Origin: an uncultured Alphaproteobacteria bacterium
GTDB lineage: Bacteria > Pseudomonadota > Alphaproteobacteria > Micavibrionales > Micavibrionaceae
Assembly (NCBI GenBank): GCA_937931645.1
Contig: CALHAR010000005.1
Location: forward strand, 124,001-188,000
Length of the DNA: 64,000 nucleotides
Direction of reading: 5' to 3'
How positions within the stretch are numbered: the first letter of the stretch is position 1; every line of letters begins with the position of its first letter. The notes beneath the pieces were generated by a model. That model worked only from the letters and a program-made list of their open reading frames with translations. It did not search any database and was not told the DNA's origin. Positions 41,837 to 51,904 of the stretch are shown in pieces. The position numbers and the translations under genes are program-made.

Positions 41837-44800
41837 ATGACTGTGTTTAAGACAATTTTGAAAAGCTGGCTTCACCATTGTAATTTTTGGGTAAAGTTCC
41901 TGTTGGTCATTGCTATTTTGGTGATGAGTGCGACAGGAGCTTTAATGATCCGCCTGAAAAAAGGCCCGCTGGATTTAGACTTTGTCAAAGTGCGTATTGA
42001 ACAAGCCTTAAGTGATAAGGAAAAAGGTTACGCGGTTGAAATTGGCGAGGCGAGTTTGATTTGGCCAGAGGTCGCAGCGCCGCTTTTGATTAGTTTAGAG
42101 AGATTTAAAATAACACATGACGGCAAAGCCGCCCTTGCAGTTAATGATTTTTCTTTCAGCTTGTCAGGTTTAGGGCTGTTAAAAGGTAAAATTCTTCCGT
42201 CACAAATTATTATTAATCGCCCCGCTTTTAAAATTTTTAAAGAAGATGGAAGCTTTAATGATTTTTGGAAAAGTGAAAATGAAAATTTAACCAGAGTGTA
42301 TGGACCGATTAAGCCAAAAGAGCTACGTGAAAATATCGCGGATCTTTTAAAAACAATTACCGACCCAAAGAACAAAGAAATAAAAACACTATCGGCACTG
42401 ACAAGAATAAAAGTTAAAGAGGCTCGTCTCTATGGTAAGAATGTAAAAAAACTAGCGGTTTTAAATTTAACTGTCGAAAACCATGATTTAGGATTGGCGG
42501 GTGATTTAGAGGTCACATATCCAGAAGAGCAAGGTAAGATTGCGCGTTTTAGATCTGATGTTTTGTACCGTTATGCCCAAGAAGATTTAACCTTTACCGC
42601 CAATTTAAAAGATTTGCATACATCGCATATCGTGCCGTTTTTAAAGGGTTTTGACGTTATTACTGGCCAAGATTTATTTTTTAATGGTGATTTAAAAGCA
42701 GCCTTTGACAAAGACTTAAAACTGCAATTAGCGACCATGAGCCTATCTATGCCAGGTGGTGAATGCTCTATACCGAATATTTATGATACGCCTGTTCCGT
42801 TAAAAGATATGTCCTTTAAGGCTGAGTTAAATAACGTTGAAAAAACATTAGATGTGACGGAGCTTAAAGCCAATATTGACGATATTATTATAGAAGCAAA
42901 ATCCTTAGCAAAATTTGAGGTAGGGAAGTTAATAGCGCCGATAGAACTAAAAATTACAGATTTACCGCTGGAGTCTGTGCCTTCTATTTTTCCTAAAGCG
43001 CATATAGACAGAGCGGCAGGTCAGTGGTTAACGCAAAAATTAAGTAAAGGGCGGCTTTATGATGTTGTGATAAATACAGATTTACACATGCTGTATGATG
43101 CCAAAGAAAAAAACCGCGATACTCAATTAAAAAACACGACGGCGAGATTCAAGGCCGAAGGGGTAACGGTTCAATATCACAAAACATTAAAGGCGGTGAC
43201 AGATGTTGTTGGCGAAGGGTCTTACGCGGATGATGTGCTGACTATTAATGGAAAAAGCGGTCAAGTCGGTGCCTTAAAAGGAGAGGACGTTACAGTCAAA
43301 ATCACTCAATTAAGTGTTAAGCAAAAGGGTGATGTCGATATTGATATTAAGGCCTCTGGCCCGTTGAAGGATGCGTTAAATTATGTATCAGATGAACCTA
43401 TTGGGCTGAATGATAAGTTGGGTTTTGATGTTAAGTCTGTAAAAGGTGATGTGGACCTTAATATCCAGATAGATTTTCCTGCGTTAAAGAAAGTGCCGAA
43501 AGAACAAGTAAAAGTGAAAGTTACGGGTACGGCCAATAATGTTTTACTGCCTAATATTGTGCAAGGATTATCCTTAACAGGCGGGCCGTATCAGTTAGAG
43601 GTTGAAAAAGGCGCTGTTACGCTAAAAGGAAAAGGGAAGCTGGCCGATCGTGATATTGATTTAAACTGGATTCAATATTTAGATGGTAAAAAGCGTGAGT
43701 ATGAATCAAAAATTTCTGCCAAAGTTATAGCCGATGAGGGCTTACGAAAAGCGTTTAATATAGACCTAAAAAATAATATGAGCGGCGCGCTTCCTGTTGA
43801 TGTGACTTACATTGATCGCGGGGCGAAGGCGACCTTGGATGTGAAAGCTGATTTAACACCAGTTACCCTTCAAATAAAGTCTCTTGGATATAAAAAGGAT
43901 GCAAATGTTGCTGGAACTTTGGCGTTGAAAGGGTATTTAAACGGCCCTTCTATAGAAGAAATTGATAATTTCACAATTGATACGAAAGGCTTCTCGTTAT
44001 CAAAAGGGCGTCTTATTTTTAAGAAATCAAAAGAGGGTAAAAGCATCATCGCCCAAGGAAGTGTACCTGCCGTGATATTAGGCAAAACGCAAGCATCCGT
44101 TGATTTTGAAACTACGAACGATAATGTTTTGAAGGCAGTGGTTAAGGGGAGCGTTTTTGATATGGAACCATTTTTGTCTTCAGATAAGAAGAAGGTTAAA
44201 AAACCATCAAATGATAATAAGCAACCTAAGAAAATTTCTGTGATAGCAGATAAAATATTGGGTGAAGATGGTGAATTTATGACGAAGGGTAAAGTTTACC
44301 TAGAGCTTAATGATGCTGGTGATCCAACACGTATTGAGATGGATGCAAATGTTGGATCTGGTGTGATGTCGCTTCGTTTTAAACCTGATGCTAGTGGGAT
44401 GAGTAACTTTGAAATGCAATCAACCGATGCGGGGCATACGTTAAAAGTCTTTGGCCTCTATAATAAAATGCGTGGTGGACAAATAAATATTTCAGGAAAA
44501 CCAAAGCGTAGCGAAGCCGGAAATAATTTATACGGGAAAGCTATTATTCGTGATTTTAAAATTAAAAGCGCACCTGCTTTGGCGAAGCTGATTAGTGCGA
44601 TGAGCCTGCCTGGTGTTGGTGCTTTACTCAACAATGATGGCCTTTCTTTTACCAAGCTACAATCTGACTTTGAATGGAGATTTAGAGACCAAGGTAATTT
44701 ACTGGTTATGAAGGAGGGGCGTACATCAGGAAACCAATTAGGACTGACCTTTGAAGGGGTGGCGAATATGGGTACGGGTACGAAGGATATATCTGGAACT

Positions 44801-45031
44801 ATTATTCCTTTATCTGGTGTTAATAAGGCGATTGGCAAGATCCCTGTGATAGGGGATATCTTAACGGGTGGCGATGCTTTATTTGCCGCCACTTATTCAA
44901 TGAAGGGTGAGGCAAATGACCTGAAAGTCACGGTGAACCCGCTTTCTGTCCTTGCCCCAGGGTTTGTCCGTAAGGTGCTGTTTGAAGGGGACGTTGATAA
45001 GAAGGTGAAAAAAGAAGAAGCGAAGGAGTAA
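41837..45031 (+). CDS. Very large AsmA/YhdP-like envelope protein
   Basis: 1064 residues. A basic N-terminus, one transmembrane helix (about 18-38), then a long beta-rich periplasmic body. A DUF3971-like region lies about residues 40-400 and an AsmA-type C-terminal region about 800-1030 (with LSGVNKAIGKIPVIGDILTGG near the end). YhdP, TamB and AsmA-like proteins bridge the periplasm and move phospholipid to the outer membrane. The start used has AAGGAAA three bases before the ATG; the GTG at 41843 has better spacing and is an alternative. It converges with tyrS. Confidence 0.87.
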   Translation: MTVFKTILKSWLHHCNFWVKFLLVIAILVMSATGALMIRLKKGPLDLDFVKVRIEQALSDKEKGYAVEIGEASLIWPEVAAPLLISLERFKITHDGKAALAVNDFSFSLSGLGLLKGKILPSQIIINRPAFKIFKEDGSFNDFWKSENENLTRVYGPIKPKELRENIADLLKTITDPKNKEIKTLSALTRIKVKEARLYGKNVKKLAVLNLTVENHDLGLAGDLEVTYPEEQGKIARFRSDVLYRYAQEDLTFTANLKDLHTSHIVPFLKGFDVITGQDLFFNGDLKAAFDKDLKLQLATMSLSMPGGECSIPNIYDTPVPLKDMSFKAELNNVEKTLDVTELKANIDDIIIEAKSLAKFEVGKLIAPIELKITDLPLESVPSIFPKAHIDRAAGQWLTQKLSKGRLYDVVINTDLHMLYDAKEKNRDTQLKNTTARFKAEGVTVQYHKTLKAVTDVVGEGSYADDVLTINGKSGQVGALKGEDVTVKITQLSVKQKGDVDIDIKASGPLKDALNYVSDEPIGLNDKLGFDVKSVKGDVDLNIQIDFPALKKVPKEQVKVKVTGTANNVLLPNIVQGLSLTGGPYQLEVEKGAVTLKGKGKLADRDIDLNWIQYLDGKKREYESKISAKVIADEGLRKAFNIDLKNNMSGALPVDVTYIDRGAKATLDVKADLTPVTLQIKSLGYKKDANVAGTLALKGYLNGPSIEEIDNFTIDTKGFSLSKGRLIFKKSKEGKSIIAQGSVPAVILGKTQASVDFETTNDNVLKAVVKGSVFDMEPFLSSDKKKVKKPSNDNKQPKKISVIADKILGEDGEFMTKGKVYLELNDAGDPTRIEMDANVGSGVMSLRFKPDASGMSNFEMQSTDAGHTLKVFGLYNKMRGGQINISGKPKRSEAGNNLYGKAIIRDFKIKSAPALAKLISAMSLPGVGALLNNDGLSFTKLQSDFEWRFRDQGNLLVMKEGRTSGNQLGLTFEGVANMGTGTKDISGTIIPLSGVNKAIGKIPVIGDILTGGDALFAATYSMKGEANDLKVTVNPLSVLAPGFVRKVLFEGDVDKKVKKEEAKE

Positions 45032-45047
45032 TTTTTTATTTGCGTGG

Positions 45048-46322
45048 CTATTTCACTTTTACAAGCGCATGACGTTTTTTACCTGATGACAGTTTGATGT
45101 AACCTTCGTCTGTTAGGTTGGTGGCATTTAACGTCATCTCAATGTTTTGGACATTATTGTCGTTACATTTTGCACCGCCGCCTTTGATAAGGCGTTTTAC
45201 TTCACCTTTACTTGTCGCTAAACCACATTGAATAAATAGATCAACAAAGGGTAATCCTTTTTCAAGGTCAGATTCTGATACTTCAATAGAAGGTAGGTCG
45301 TCACCAACACTGCCTTGTTCAAAAACTTTTTGCGCGGTGGATTGTGCATCCTGCGCTGCTGTTTCTCCGTGACACATTTTAGTTGCTTCAAAGGCTAAAA
45401 TTTTCTTGGCTTCGTTAATTTCTTGACCTGGTAGGGCGGATAGTCTGTTGACCTCATCCATTGGCATCATCGTGAAGCGTTTCAGTAATGTTTCCACCAT
45501 CGCATCATCACAATTACGCCAATATTGGTAGTAATCATAAGGAGATAACATATCCGCAGATAACCAAACTGCACCATTCACGGTTTTACCCATTTTCTTA
45601 CCATCTGGTGTGGTCAGTAATGGTGCCGTGAGGGCGAAGAGCTTCATTTGATGTGATTTATGACCGAGATCAACACCATTAATAATATTTCCCCATTGAT
45701 CAGAGCCACCCATTTGTAAGATAACGTTATGACGTTTATTCAACTCAACAAAATCATAACCTTGCATGACCATATAATTAAATTCGAGAAGGGAGAGCGG
45801 GCTTTCACGTTCAAGGCGAGTTTTGACACTGTCAAAAGATAGCATTCTATTGACGGTAAAGTGACGACCATAATCACGAAGGAAAGCGAGGTAACTTAAA
45901 CCATCGAGCCAATCATTATTATTAACCATTTCGGCATCGTTTTCGCCTGTGCCATAATTTAAAAATTGTTTGAAGCATGTATCTTGAATTTTATCGATGT
46001 TGGTTTGGATTACCTCGTCGGTTAAAAGAACGCGCTGTTCATTTTTAAAAGATGGATCACCAATTTTAGACGTACCACCACCCATAAGCGTAATGGGTTT
46101 ATGACCGCATTCTTGAAACCATTTTAACATCATGATTCCAGTTAAATTTCCTATGTGTAGAGATTCCGCCGTGGCATCAAAACCGATATAGGCGCTTTGT
46201 GGTCCTTCCATCAATTTTTCATCAAGTGCGTCAAAGTTACTACACTGGTGAATAAACCCACGTTCTTCTAGAATATTAAGGAAATCTGATTTATAGTTAT
46301 GCTTATTTATTTTTTGGGTCAT
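45048..46322 (-). CDS. tyrS: Tyrosyl-tRNA synthetase
   Basis: 424 residues with class I motifs HIGN (in SLHIGNL) and KMGKT (in KKMGKTVNG), the tyrosine pocket (YIGFDATA, and the YDFVELN...GGSDQWGN block), and a C-terminal S4 domain (about 360-420). It charges tRNA-Tyr. AGGAG lies six bases before the ATG. The start lies only 26 bases from that of the opposite gene anmK, so one promoter at least must lie within the neighbour's coding sequence. Confidence 0.97.
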   Translation of the reverse strand: MTQKINKHNYKSDFLNILEERGFIHQCSNFDALDEKLMEGPQSAYIGFDATAESLHIGNLTGIMMLKWFQECGHKPITLMGGGTSKIGDPSFKNEQRVLLTDEVIQTNIDKIQDTCFKQFLNYGTGENDAEMVNNNDWLDGLSYLAFLRDYGRHFTVNRMLSFDSVKTRLERESPLSLLEFNYMVMQGYDFVELNKRHNVILQMGGSDQWGNIINGVDLGHKSHQMKLFALTAPLLTTPDGKKMGKTVNGAVWLSADMLSPYDYYQYWRNCDDAMVETLLKRFTMMPMDEVNRLSALPGQEINEAKKILAFEATKMCHGETAAQDAQSTAQKVFEQGSVGDDLPSIEVSESDLEKGLPFVDLFIQCGLATSKGEVKRLIKGGGAKCNDNNVQNIEMTLNATNLTDEGYIKLSSGKKRHALVKVK

Positions 46323-46348
46323 ACTTTACTCCTATGAGGAATTTACAC

Positions 46349-47455
46349 ATGAGTGAAAATAAAGTCTATACCGCAATTGGTATGATGTCTGGTACGTCGT
46401 TGGATGGTATTGATATGGCGCTGATACGCACAGATGGTAAGGATTTTACCAAGTTAGAGGATTTTAAAACGGTGCCTTATGCGGATGGTATTCGGCAGAA
46501 AATCCGTGATGTTTTGGGCGTACGCCATGCTAATGACGTAACAAAGGTGGTAGAAAAATTAGTTACTGAGGCGCATATTCAGGCGATTCAGGATTTTGGC
46601 CATCGCGCTGATTTAATTGGATTTCATGGGCAAACTATTTTGCATGACCCATCACAAAAATTTACATGGCAAATTGGTTGTGCGAAAAGTTTGGCGCAGG
46701 CGACGGGCATAGATGTTGTGGGTGATATGCGCATTGCCGATATAAAAGCAGGCGGGCAGGGCGCACCGCTTTTACCTTTATGCCATCGCGCCTTTGCGAG
46801 TGAGGCGACCCGCCCGATTGCGATTTTAAATTTAGGTGGTGTAGGTAATGTCACATGGTTGGGCGAAGAGCGTCATGATATTTTAGCGTTTGATACAGGG
46901 CCAGCCAATGCGTTGATTGATGATTTAGTGAAAGAAAAAACAGGGCAACGTTATGATAGTGGCGGTAAAATCGCCAAGGCAGGGACAGTGCATCAAGAGA
47001 TGGTGGATGATTGGTTGCAACATAGTTATTTTACACGCCCGGTTCCTAAATCGTTAGACCGTGATGAGTGGCAAGTAAAGCGTGCCTATGATTTACCCTT
47101 AGAGGATGCAGTTGCGACGTTGTCGGCATTTACTGTGCAATCTGTTGTAAAATCGTTTGAATATTTACCGACTGTACCAAAGGTTATTTATGTTGCGGGT
47201 GGTGGACGACTTAACCAGTTTATTATGGATGAGTTAAATGCCGCAATGCCTTGCCCAGTGGAGCCTGTGGAGACTTTGGATTGGAATGGTGATGCCGTGG
47301 AGGCCAAGGGCTTTGCTTATTTAGCAGTGCGGTCATTATTGGGGCTTGCCCTGACTTTGCCGACAACGACAGGCGTACCAGCCCCAATGACAGGCGGTGT
47401 TCTTTATAAAGCTACGTCAGGTAAGGGCGCGTTATGTTCTGGAATGGTTAAATAA
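46349..47455 (+). CDS. anmK: Anhydro-N-acetylmuramic acid kinase
   Basis: 368 residues from the ATG at 46349, which has GAGGA nine bases upstream (an ATG 15 bases earlier has no ribosome site). The family motif MSGTSLDG is at 13-20, with GFHGQTILHDP, GDMRIADIKAGGQGAPLLP, NLGGVGNVTW and the DTGPANALIDD phosphate loop. It phosphorylates 1,6-anhydro-MurNAc for peptidoglycan recycling. The Sua5/TsaC gene follows after one base. Confidence 0.96.
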   Translation: MSENKVYTAIGMMSGTSLDGIDMALIRTDGKDFTKLEDFKTVPYADGIRQKIRDVLGVRHANDVTKVVEKLVTEAHIQAIQDFGHRADLIGFHGQTILHDPSQKFTWQIGCAKSLAQATGIDVVGDMRIADIKAGGQGAPLLPLCHRAFASEATRPIAILNLGGVGNVTWLGEERHDILAFDTGPANALIDDLVKEKTGQRYDSGGKIAKAGTVHQEMVDDWLQHSYFTRPVPKSLDRDEWQVKRAYDLPLEDAVATLSAFTVQSVVKSFEYLPTVPKVIYVAGGGRLNQFIMDELNAAMPCPVEPVETLDWNGDAVEAKGFAYLAVRSLLGLALTLPTTTGVPAPMTGGVLYKATSGKGALCSGMVK

Positions 47456-47456
47456 A

Positions 47457-48440
47457 ATGACCCGTATTGTTGCTGCAAATAAAGACTCCATTTCTGAAGC
47501 TGCCGCGATGTTACGGGATGGTAAAATTGTCGTTCTACCAACCGAAACAGTTTATGGCTTAGGGGCGAATGCGTTGGATAGTGAGGCCGTCGCTAAAATT
47601 TTTGAAGCAAAAAACCGCCCTAATTTTAACCCTTTAATTGTCCATGTGATGGATAAAGATTCTGCCAGTGCGTTAGTGGAGATGAATGAAGAAGCGCATA
47701 AAATTGCTGATACTTTTTGGCCCGGTGCGTTAACATTAATATTACCGCGTAAAGAAAATACAGGTGTGAGTGACCTTGTAACGGCTGGGTTATCGACTTT
47801 GGCGGTGCGTGTGCCAAGCCATAAAGTGATGCGTGAAGTGATAAAGCAAGCGGGCGTACCGATTGCCGCGCCCAGTGCTAATAATTCAGGTGAGCCATCG
47901 GCAACAACGCCCGCCCATGCGGCGCAGAGCCTTGGTGATGGGGTGTCTTATGTTTTAGCGGCGGGGGCTTGCGATGTAGGTTTAGAGTCGACGGTTCTGG
48001 ATTTAAGCGGTGATATACCGATAATTTTAAGACCAGGGGTAGTGACGTTAGAAGATATAAAAAACTATTTAGAAAATGTAGAGATTGATGCATCCACAAA
48101 AGATAAACCAAAATCACCAGGGCAACTTTTGAAACATTATGCGCCTAACATTCCCGTGCGATTAAACGCGGTTGATGTTAAAGAAGGTGAGGCGCTGCTG
48201 GCTTTTGGATCTATAAAATTTATGGGGTTAAAATCTGGCGGGCCTGTCAAAGATATGCCGACGAGCGCGTTTAGAAATTTAAGTGAGAATGCTGATTTAA
48301 ACGAAGCCGCAAAAAACTTATTTATGATGTTACGCGATTTAGATAAACCAGAGCATAAAGCCATCGCGGTGATGAATATTCCTGATGAGGAGATAGGCGT
48401 TGCGATGAATGAACGTTTAGCGCGTGCGGCGCAAAAATAA
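47457..48440 (+). CDS. L-threonylcarbamoyladenylate synthase (Sua5/TsaC type)
   Basis: 327 residues from the ATG at 47457, two bases past the anmK stop. The YrdC domain (about 10-195) shows LPTETVYGLGANA, KNRPNFNPLIVHV and the FWPGALTLILPRK strand, then SANNSGEPS. The C-terminal Sua5 domain (about 215-325) begins with SPGQLLKHYAP. It makes threonylcarbamoyl-AMP for the t6A modification of ANN-decoding tRNAs. Sua5-type length distinguishes it from short TsaC. It converges with the transglycosylase gene with one base between. Confidence 0.95.
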   Translation: MTRIVAANKDSISEAAAMLRDGKIVVLPTETVYGLGANALDSEAVAKIFEAKNRPNFNPLIVHVMDKDSASALVEMNEEAHKIADTFWPGALTLILPRKENTGVSDLVTAGLSTLAVRVPSHKVMREVIKQAGVPIAAPSANNSGEPSATTPAHAAQSLGDGVSYVLAAGACDVGLESTVLDLSGDIPIILRPGVVTLEDIKNYLENVEIDASTKDKPKSPGQLLKHYAPNIPVRLNAVDVKEGEALLAFGSIKFMGLKSGGPVKDMPTSAFRNLSENADLNEAAKNLFMMLRDLDKPEHKAIAVMNIPDEEIGVAMNERLARAAQK

Positions 48441-48441
48441 T

Positions 48442-49374
48442 CTATCTCAAGACATCTAAAAGAGCAGAAGAGGGTGTACGCAAACGGCTGTAAAGTGATG
48501 TGGGGTCTGTGTTTGAAGTGTTGTTGAAGCCGTTATTGAAACCAAAGTTGGCGCGATCAAACATGTTGATAGGCTGACTAAAAAACGCATTAATACTATT
48601 TTCAATTTGATAAAGGGAATTGATTGCTGGATTACTTCTTGTATTATCTGCAGCAATAACTTGAATTGGTTTTTTAAGAGAAAAAGGAATATGTTGGTAA
48701 CCCTCACTGCGCTCTGAATTATTTGTCAGGCTGTTTGCTTTATCTGATGGTTTATGTGCCATTGTGATAGGAGCATCATCACCGGCAAATTTTTTATCGA
48801 AAAATTCGTAAATTTGTCCGAGGCTGCGGGCATCACCATTTTTATTATAAAACACACCGCGATTTGCGTTAGCCTCTTTAGGGAATAAATCTGCGCCAGT
48901 GGCGAGTGGGTTTTTCTCATATTGTGTTAAGAAAGCGGTTGCGCCCCCTGCACCCATGAAATGCGCGAAATACATTTCGGTATTGCCAATGTCACCACCA
49001 ATAGTTTTTTGCAAATATGCTTTGTTACCTTGCGCAAATTCAGCCGCCATGACAGAGGCAATCTCAGGGTCTTTACGTAAGTTGAGCAAGTCCTGTTTAG
49101 ATTGGTTTGTATCAATGCCATGCTTGGCGCCGTGGCGGTTAATGGTGTCTATCCATGTGCTCTCGATGAACTGAAATAACCCCGTGGCGGAGCTGGTTTT
49201 GGCCTTAACCGTCGGGTTAAAGTTGCTTTCAGCGGCGGCTTTTTCCATCAAATAGGAAAAACTTACCCCTGTTTTGTCACTGGCAGTCTTAATAGCATTG
49301 ACCACGCCTTGGGGCGCGCGCTGGGTTAGGGCTGCTAAGGCATTGTTTTCTAACGATTTTAAGGCATTGTTCAT
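48442..49374 (-). CDS. Lytic transglycosylase-like protein (SLT fold)
   Basis: 310 residues. An SLT-type domain (about 25-170) has the catalytic glutamate Glu49 in EKAAAESNFNPT, then SATGLFQFIESTW and YFAHFMGAGGA. No signal peptide is evident, unlike most lytic transglycosylases, so export may occur by another route or it acts when the cell lyses. The tail (about 210-310) is low-complexity and asparagine-rich. It is divergent from the acyl-CoA dehydrogenase gene (178 bases). Confidence 0.82.
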   Translation of the reverse strand: MNNALKSLENNALAALTQRAPQGVVNAIKTASDKTGVSFSYLMEKAAAESNFNPTVKAKTSSATGLFQFIESTWIDTINRHGAKHGIDTNQSKQDLLNLRKDPEIASVMAAEFAQGNKAYLQKTIGGDIGNTEMYFAHFMGAGGATAFLTQYEKNPLATGADLFPKEANANRGVFYNKNGDARSLGQIYEFFDKKFAGDDAPITMAHKPSDKANSLTNNSERSEGYQHIPFSLKKPIQVIAADNTRSNPAINSLYQIENSINAFFSQPINMFDRANFGFNNGFNNTSNTDPTSLYSRLRTPSSALLDVLR

Positions 49375-49487
49375 AATGAGGCCGTTAAAGTTTCTAATTA
49401 TCTTCTTATTTATATTTCAAATGCCATGCCATTTTGATGGTCAGGCGTGCGCGGGGTGTATGCGCGGCGGATAATAAACCATCAGGG

Positions 49488-49516
49488 ATGACGACATTAG
49501 AAAATCACGCTATAGT
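49488..49516 (+). promoter_or_regulatory. Candidate promoter for acyl-CoA dehydrogenase gene
   Basis: ATGACG (49488-49493), 17 bases, TATAGT (49511-49516). The leader to the ATG at 49553 would be about 30 bases and includes GAGG at a suitable distance. Confidence 0.4.
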
Positions 49517-49552
49517 TTGGTTCTGATTTTTTCATTTTTTTGAGGTTTTGTT

Positions 49553-51307
49553 ATGTCCGATTATCATCCGCCGCTTAGCGATATGCGCTTTATTTTAAAC
49601 CATGTTATTGGACTGGATAAATTGCCAGAGCATCCTGATTTAGGAGCGTTGGATGATGAGATGATTGAGAGTGTTTTGACCCCTGCGGCAAAATTGGCAA
49701 GTGAAGTATTAGCACCGATTAATCATAGCGGCGACCAAGACGGAACAATATTAAAAGATGGTGTGGTAACAACAGCCAAAGGTTTTAAAGAAGCTTATGC
49801 GGAGTATCGTGATGGTGGGTGGAACGCTGTGCCGTTCGAGGGTGAGCATGGCGGGCAAGGATTACCGTGGTTAGTTGCATTTCCGTTACAAGAAATGTGG
49901 CAATCCGCGAACATGGCATTTGGCTTATGCCCCTTATTAAACCAAGGTGCGATTGAAGCAATTGCGGCGCATGGATCAGATGCACAGAAAGAGCAATATT
50001 TAGAAAAGCTGGTTTCTGGTGAATGGACAGGAACAATGAATTTAACCGAGCCACAAGCGGGGTCAGATTTATCTGCCATTCGCAGTAAAGCGGAGCCGCA
50101 AGATGATGGGTCATATAAGATTTTTGGTCAGAAAATTTACATCACCTATGGTGAACATGACATGGCAGAAAACATTATCCACCTTGTGTTGGCGCGCACT
50201 CCTAATGCCCCAGAAGGAGTGAAGGGAATATCTTTATTTATTGTGCCAAAGTTTTTAGAAGATGGCGCGCGCAACGATGTTCTTTGTACGGGGATTGAAC
50301 ATAAGTTGGGGATTCATGGCTCGCCAACATGTACGATGCAGTTTGGTGATAAAGAAGGTGCGATTGGTTATTTGGTTGGTCAGGAAAATGAAGGTCTGAA
50401 ATATATGTTCACGATGATGAATAATGCGCGTCTATCTGTTGGCTTGCAGGGAGTAGCGATTGCAGAAAAATCTTATCAGCATGCACTGGCCTATGCGAAG
50501 GAGCGCGAACAAGGAACGGCGCTGACCGATAAGTCAAAGCGCGTGCCCATTGTTAAACATGCCGATGTAAAACGGATGTTATTATCCATGAAAGCGAACA
50601 TCGAAACCATGCGTGCTTTAACTTACGAAGCCGCGCTTTATTTAGATTTAGCCAACCAAGGCGATAAAGAAGCGCAAGCGCGTGTAGATTTATTAACGCC
50701 GATTGTAAAGTCTTGTGGGACAGATATGGCGGTGGAGGTAACCTCTATAGGCGTACAAATCCATGGTGGCATGGGGTTTGTGGAGGAAACGGGTGCGGCG
50801 CAATATTACCGTGATGCGCGTATCTTACCAATTTATGAAGGCACGAATGGTATTCAGGCCATGGATTTAGCCTTTAGAAAAACATTACGTGACCAAGGCG
50901 AAGCCGCGAAAGCTTACTTATCTGAAGTCGAAGCTTTGCTGTTAGATTTGAACCAAGTTGCGGATAGTAAAATTGTGTCAGTTAGGCATGGGTTGGATGA
51001 AGCCTTACAAAGTTTGAGCATGGCAACCAGTTGGGTTTTAGGGAAGGGTATGGCAAGTGCAGAAGATGTTGCAGCCAGTTCTGTTGCTTATTTAAAATGT
51101 TTTAGTATTGTTGCTGGCGGTGCGATGATGGCGCGAAGCGCAATAGCGGCGAAGCAACAGTTAGAAAATGGTGAAGGTGATGAAAGTTTTTTAAACGAGA
51201 AAATAAATACTGCTTATTTTTATGCTACGCATATTTTACCGCAAGCGTTAGCGCATGCAAAGTCTACGACAGAAGGGTCGAGAGCGGTTTTAGAAGCGCG
51301 TTTCTAA
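49553..51307 (+). CDS. Acyl-CoA dehydrogenase, long form (DmdC/FadE-like)
   Basis: 584 residues, against about 380 in classical acyl-CoA dehydrogenases. The extra N-terminal (about 1-35) and C-terminal (about 460-584) parts fit the AcylCoA_DH_N and Acyl-CoA_dh_C extensions of the DmdC-like group. The core has NLTEPQAGSDLSAIRSKA (FAD/substrate loop), VQIHGGMGFVEETGAAQYYRD and the catalytic Glu in PIYEGTNGIQAMDL. It oxidises an acyl-CoA thioester with electrons to ETF; the substrate is not determined by the sequence. Confidence 0.93.
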   Translation: MSDYHPPLSDMRFILNHVIGLDKLPEHPDLGALDDEMIESVLTPAAKLASEVLAPINHSGDQDGTILKDGVVTTAKGFKEAYAEYRDGGWNAVPFEGEHGGQGLPWLVAFPLQEMWQSANMAFGLCPLLNQGAIEAIAAHGSDAQKEQYLEKLVSGEWTGTMNLTEPQAGSDLSAIRSKAEPQDDGSYKIFGQKIYITYGEHDMAENIIHLVLARTPNAPEGVKGISLFIVPKFLEDGARNDVLCTGIEHKLGIHGSPTCTMQFGDKEGAIGYLVGQENEGLKYMFTMMNNARLSVGLQGVAIAEKSYQHALAYAKEREQGTALTDKSKRVPIVKHADVKRMLLSMKANIETMRALTYEAALYLDLANQGDKEAQARVDLLTPIVKSCGTDMAVEVTSIGVQIHGGMGFVEETGAAQYYRDARILPIYEGTNGIQAMDLAFRKTLRDQGEAAKAYLSEVEALLLDLNQVADSKIVSVRHGLDEALQSLSMATSWVLGKGMASAEDVAASSVAYLKCFSIVAGGAMMARSAIAAKQQLENGEGDESFLNEKINTAYFYATHILPQALAHAKSTTEGSRAVLEARF

Positions 51308-51321
51308 GAGGTTTTGCGAGT

Positions 51322-51855
51322 TTAAGAATTTGGATTTAAAGGCCGTATATTGCAAGACCGCATAGCCGCGACTTTTATTTTTCCTATATAATTCAACCTT
51401 AAATGAGGTTTGAGACTAAAGTTTTTGGCAACAGTATTGCCGACGCATTTGCAATATTCGTCTGTATCTTCCCCGCGTGGGCGGATAAAACTAGCCATTT
51501 CTTTACATTCTAAATAACTGCCGCCTGCTATTTTGGCAGTATCAACGCAATTACTTTCATCACTATTTAAAAGACCATGCATGATTTTATTTTGTGGTAT
51601 CAGTTTTTCTTCATCACGCTTTAAGCGAAAGGCACCAGCAAGGCAGGCGCAGTCAAAATATTGTTGCTCGGATACACTTCTATCGCATTGCTGTTTTACC
51701 AACTCTGCTTCTGCATCTTTTTCTTCGTCAGAAAAAATTCCATCATCTTTTAAATAATCAAAACTATCTTTGGATGTGTATTGTGCAAAGGCAGGCACAG
51801 ATATCACACCAAGCGCCAGTATAAGAATGAGTGTTTTATAAAGTTTATAAGCCAT
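51322..51855 (-). CDS. Exported cysteine-rich protein, unknown
   Basis: 177 residues with a good signal peptide (1-24, ending AFA). The mature protein has seven or more cysteines: one before SVSEQQYF, CAC, then NCVD, LECKEM, YCKC and SC near the end. The pairing suggests disulfides or a metal site. An acidic region follows the signal sequence (SDEEKDAEAE). I recognise no family. It converges with the dehydrogenase gene and has its own upstream space of 49 bases. Confidence 0.6.
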   Translation of the reverse strand: MAYKLYKTLILILALGVISVPAFAQYTSKDSFDYLKDDGIFSDEEKDAEAELVKQQCDRSVSEQQYFDCACLAGAFRLKRDEEKLIPQNKIMHGLLNSDESNCVDTAKIAGGSYLECKEMASFIRPRGEDTDEYCKCVGNTVAKNFSLKPHLRLNYIGKIKVAAMRSCNIRPLNPNS

Positions 51856-51904
51856 ACAGGATTATAGCACATTAAGGGCTATAAATAAAAAAACAGTTAT
51901 TTAT

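Noticed and set aside
41837..45031. TamB assignment for the giant protein
   Set aside because: It lacks the C-terminal DUF490-type signature that I would expect; the AsmA/YhdP pattern fits better.
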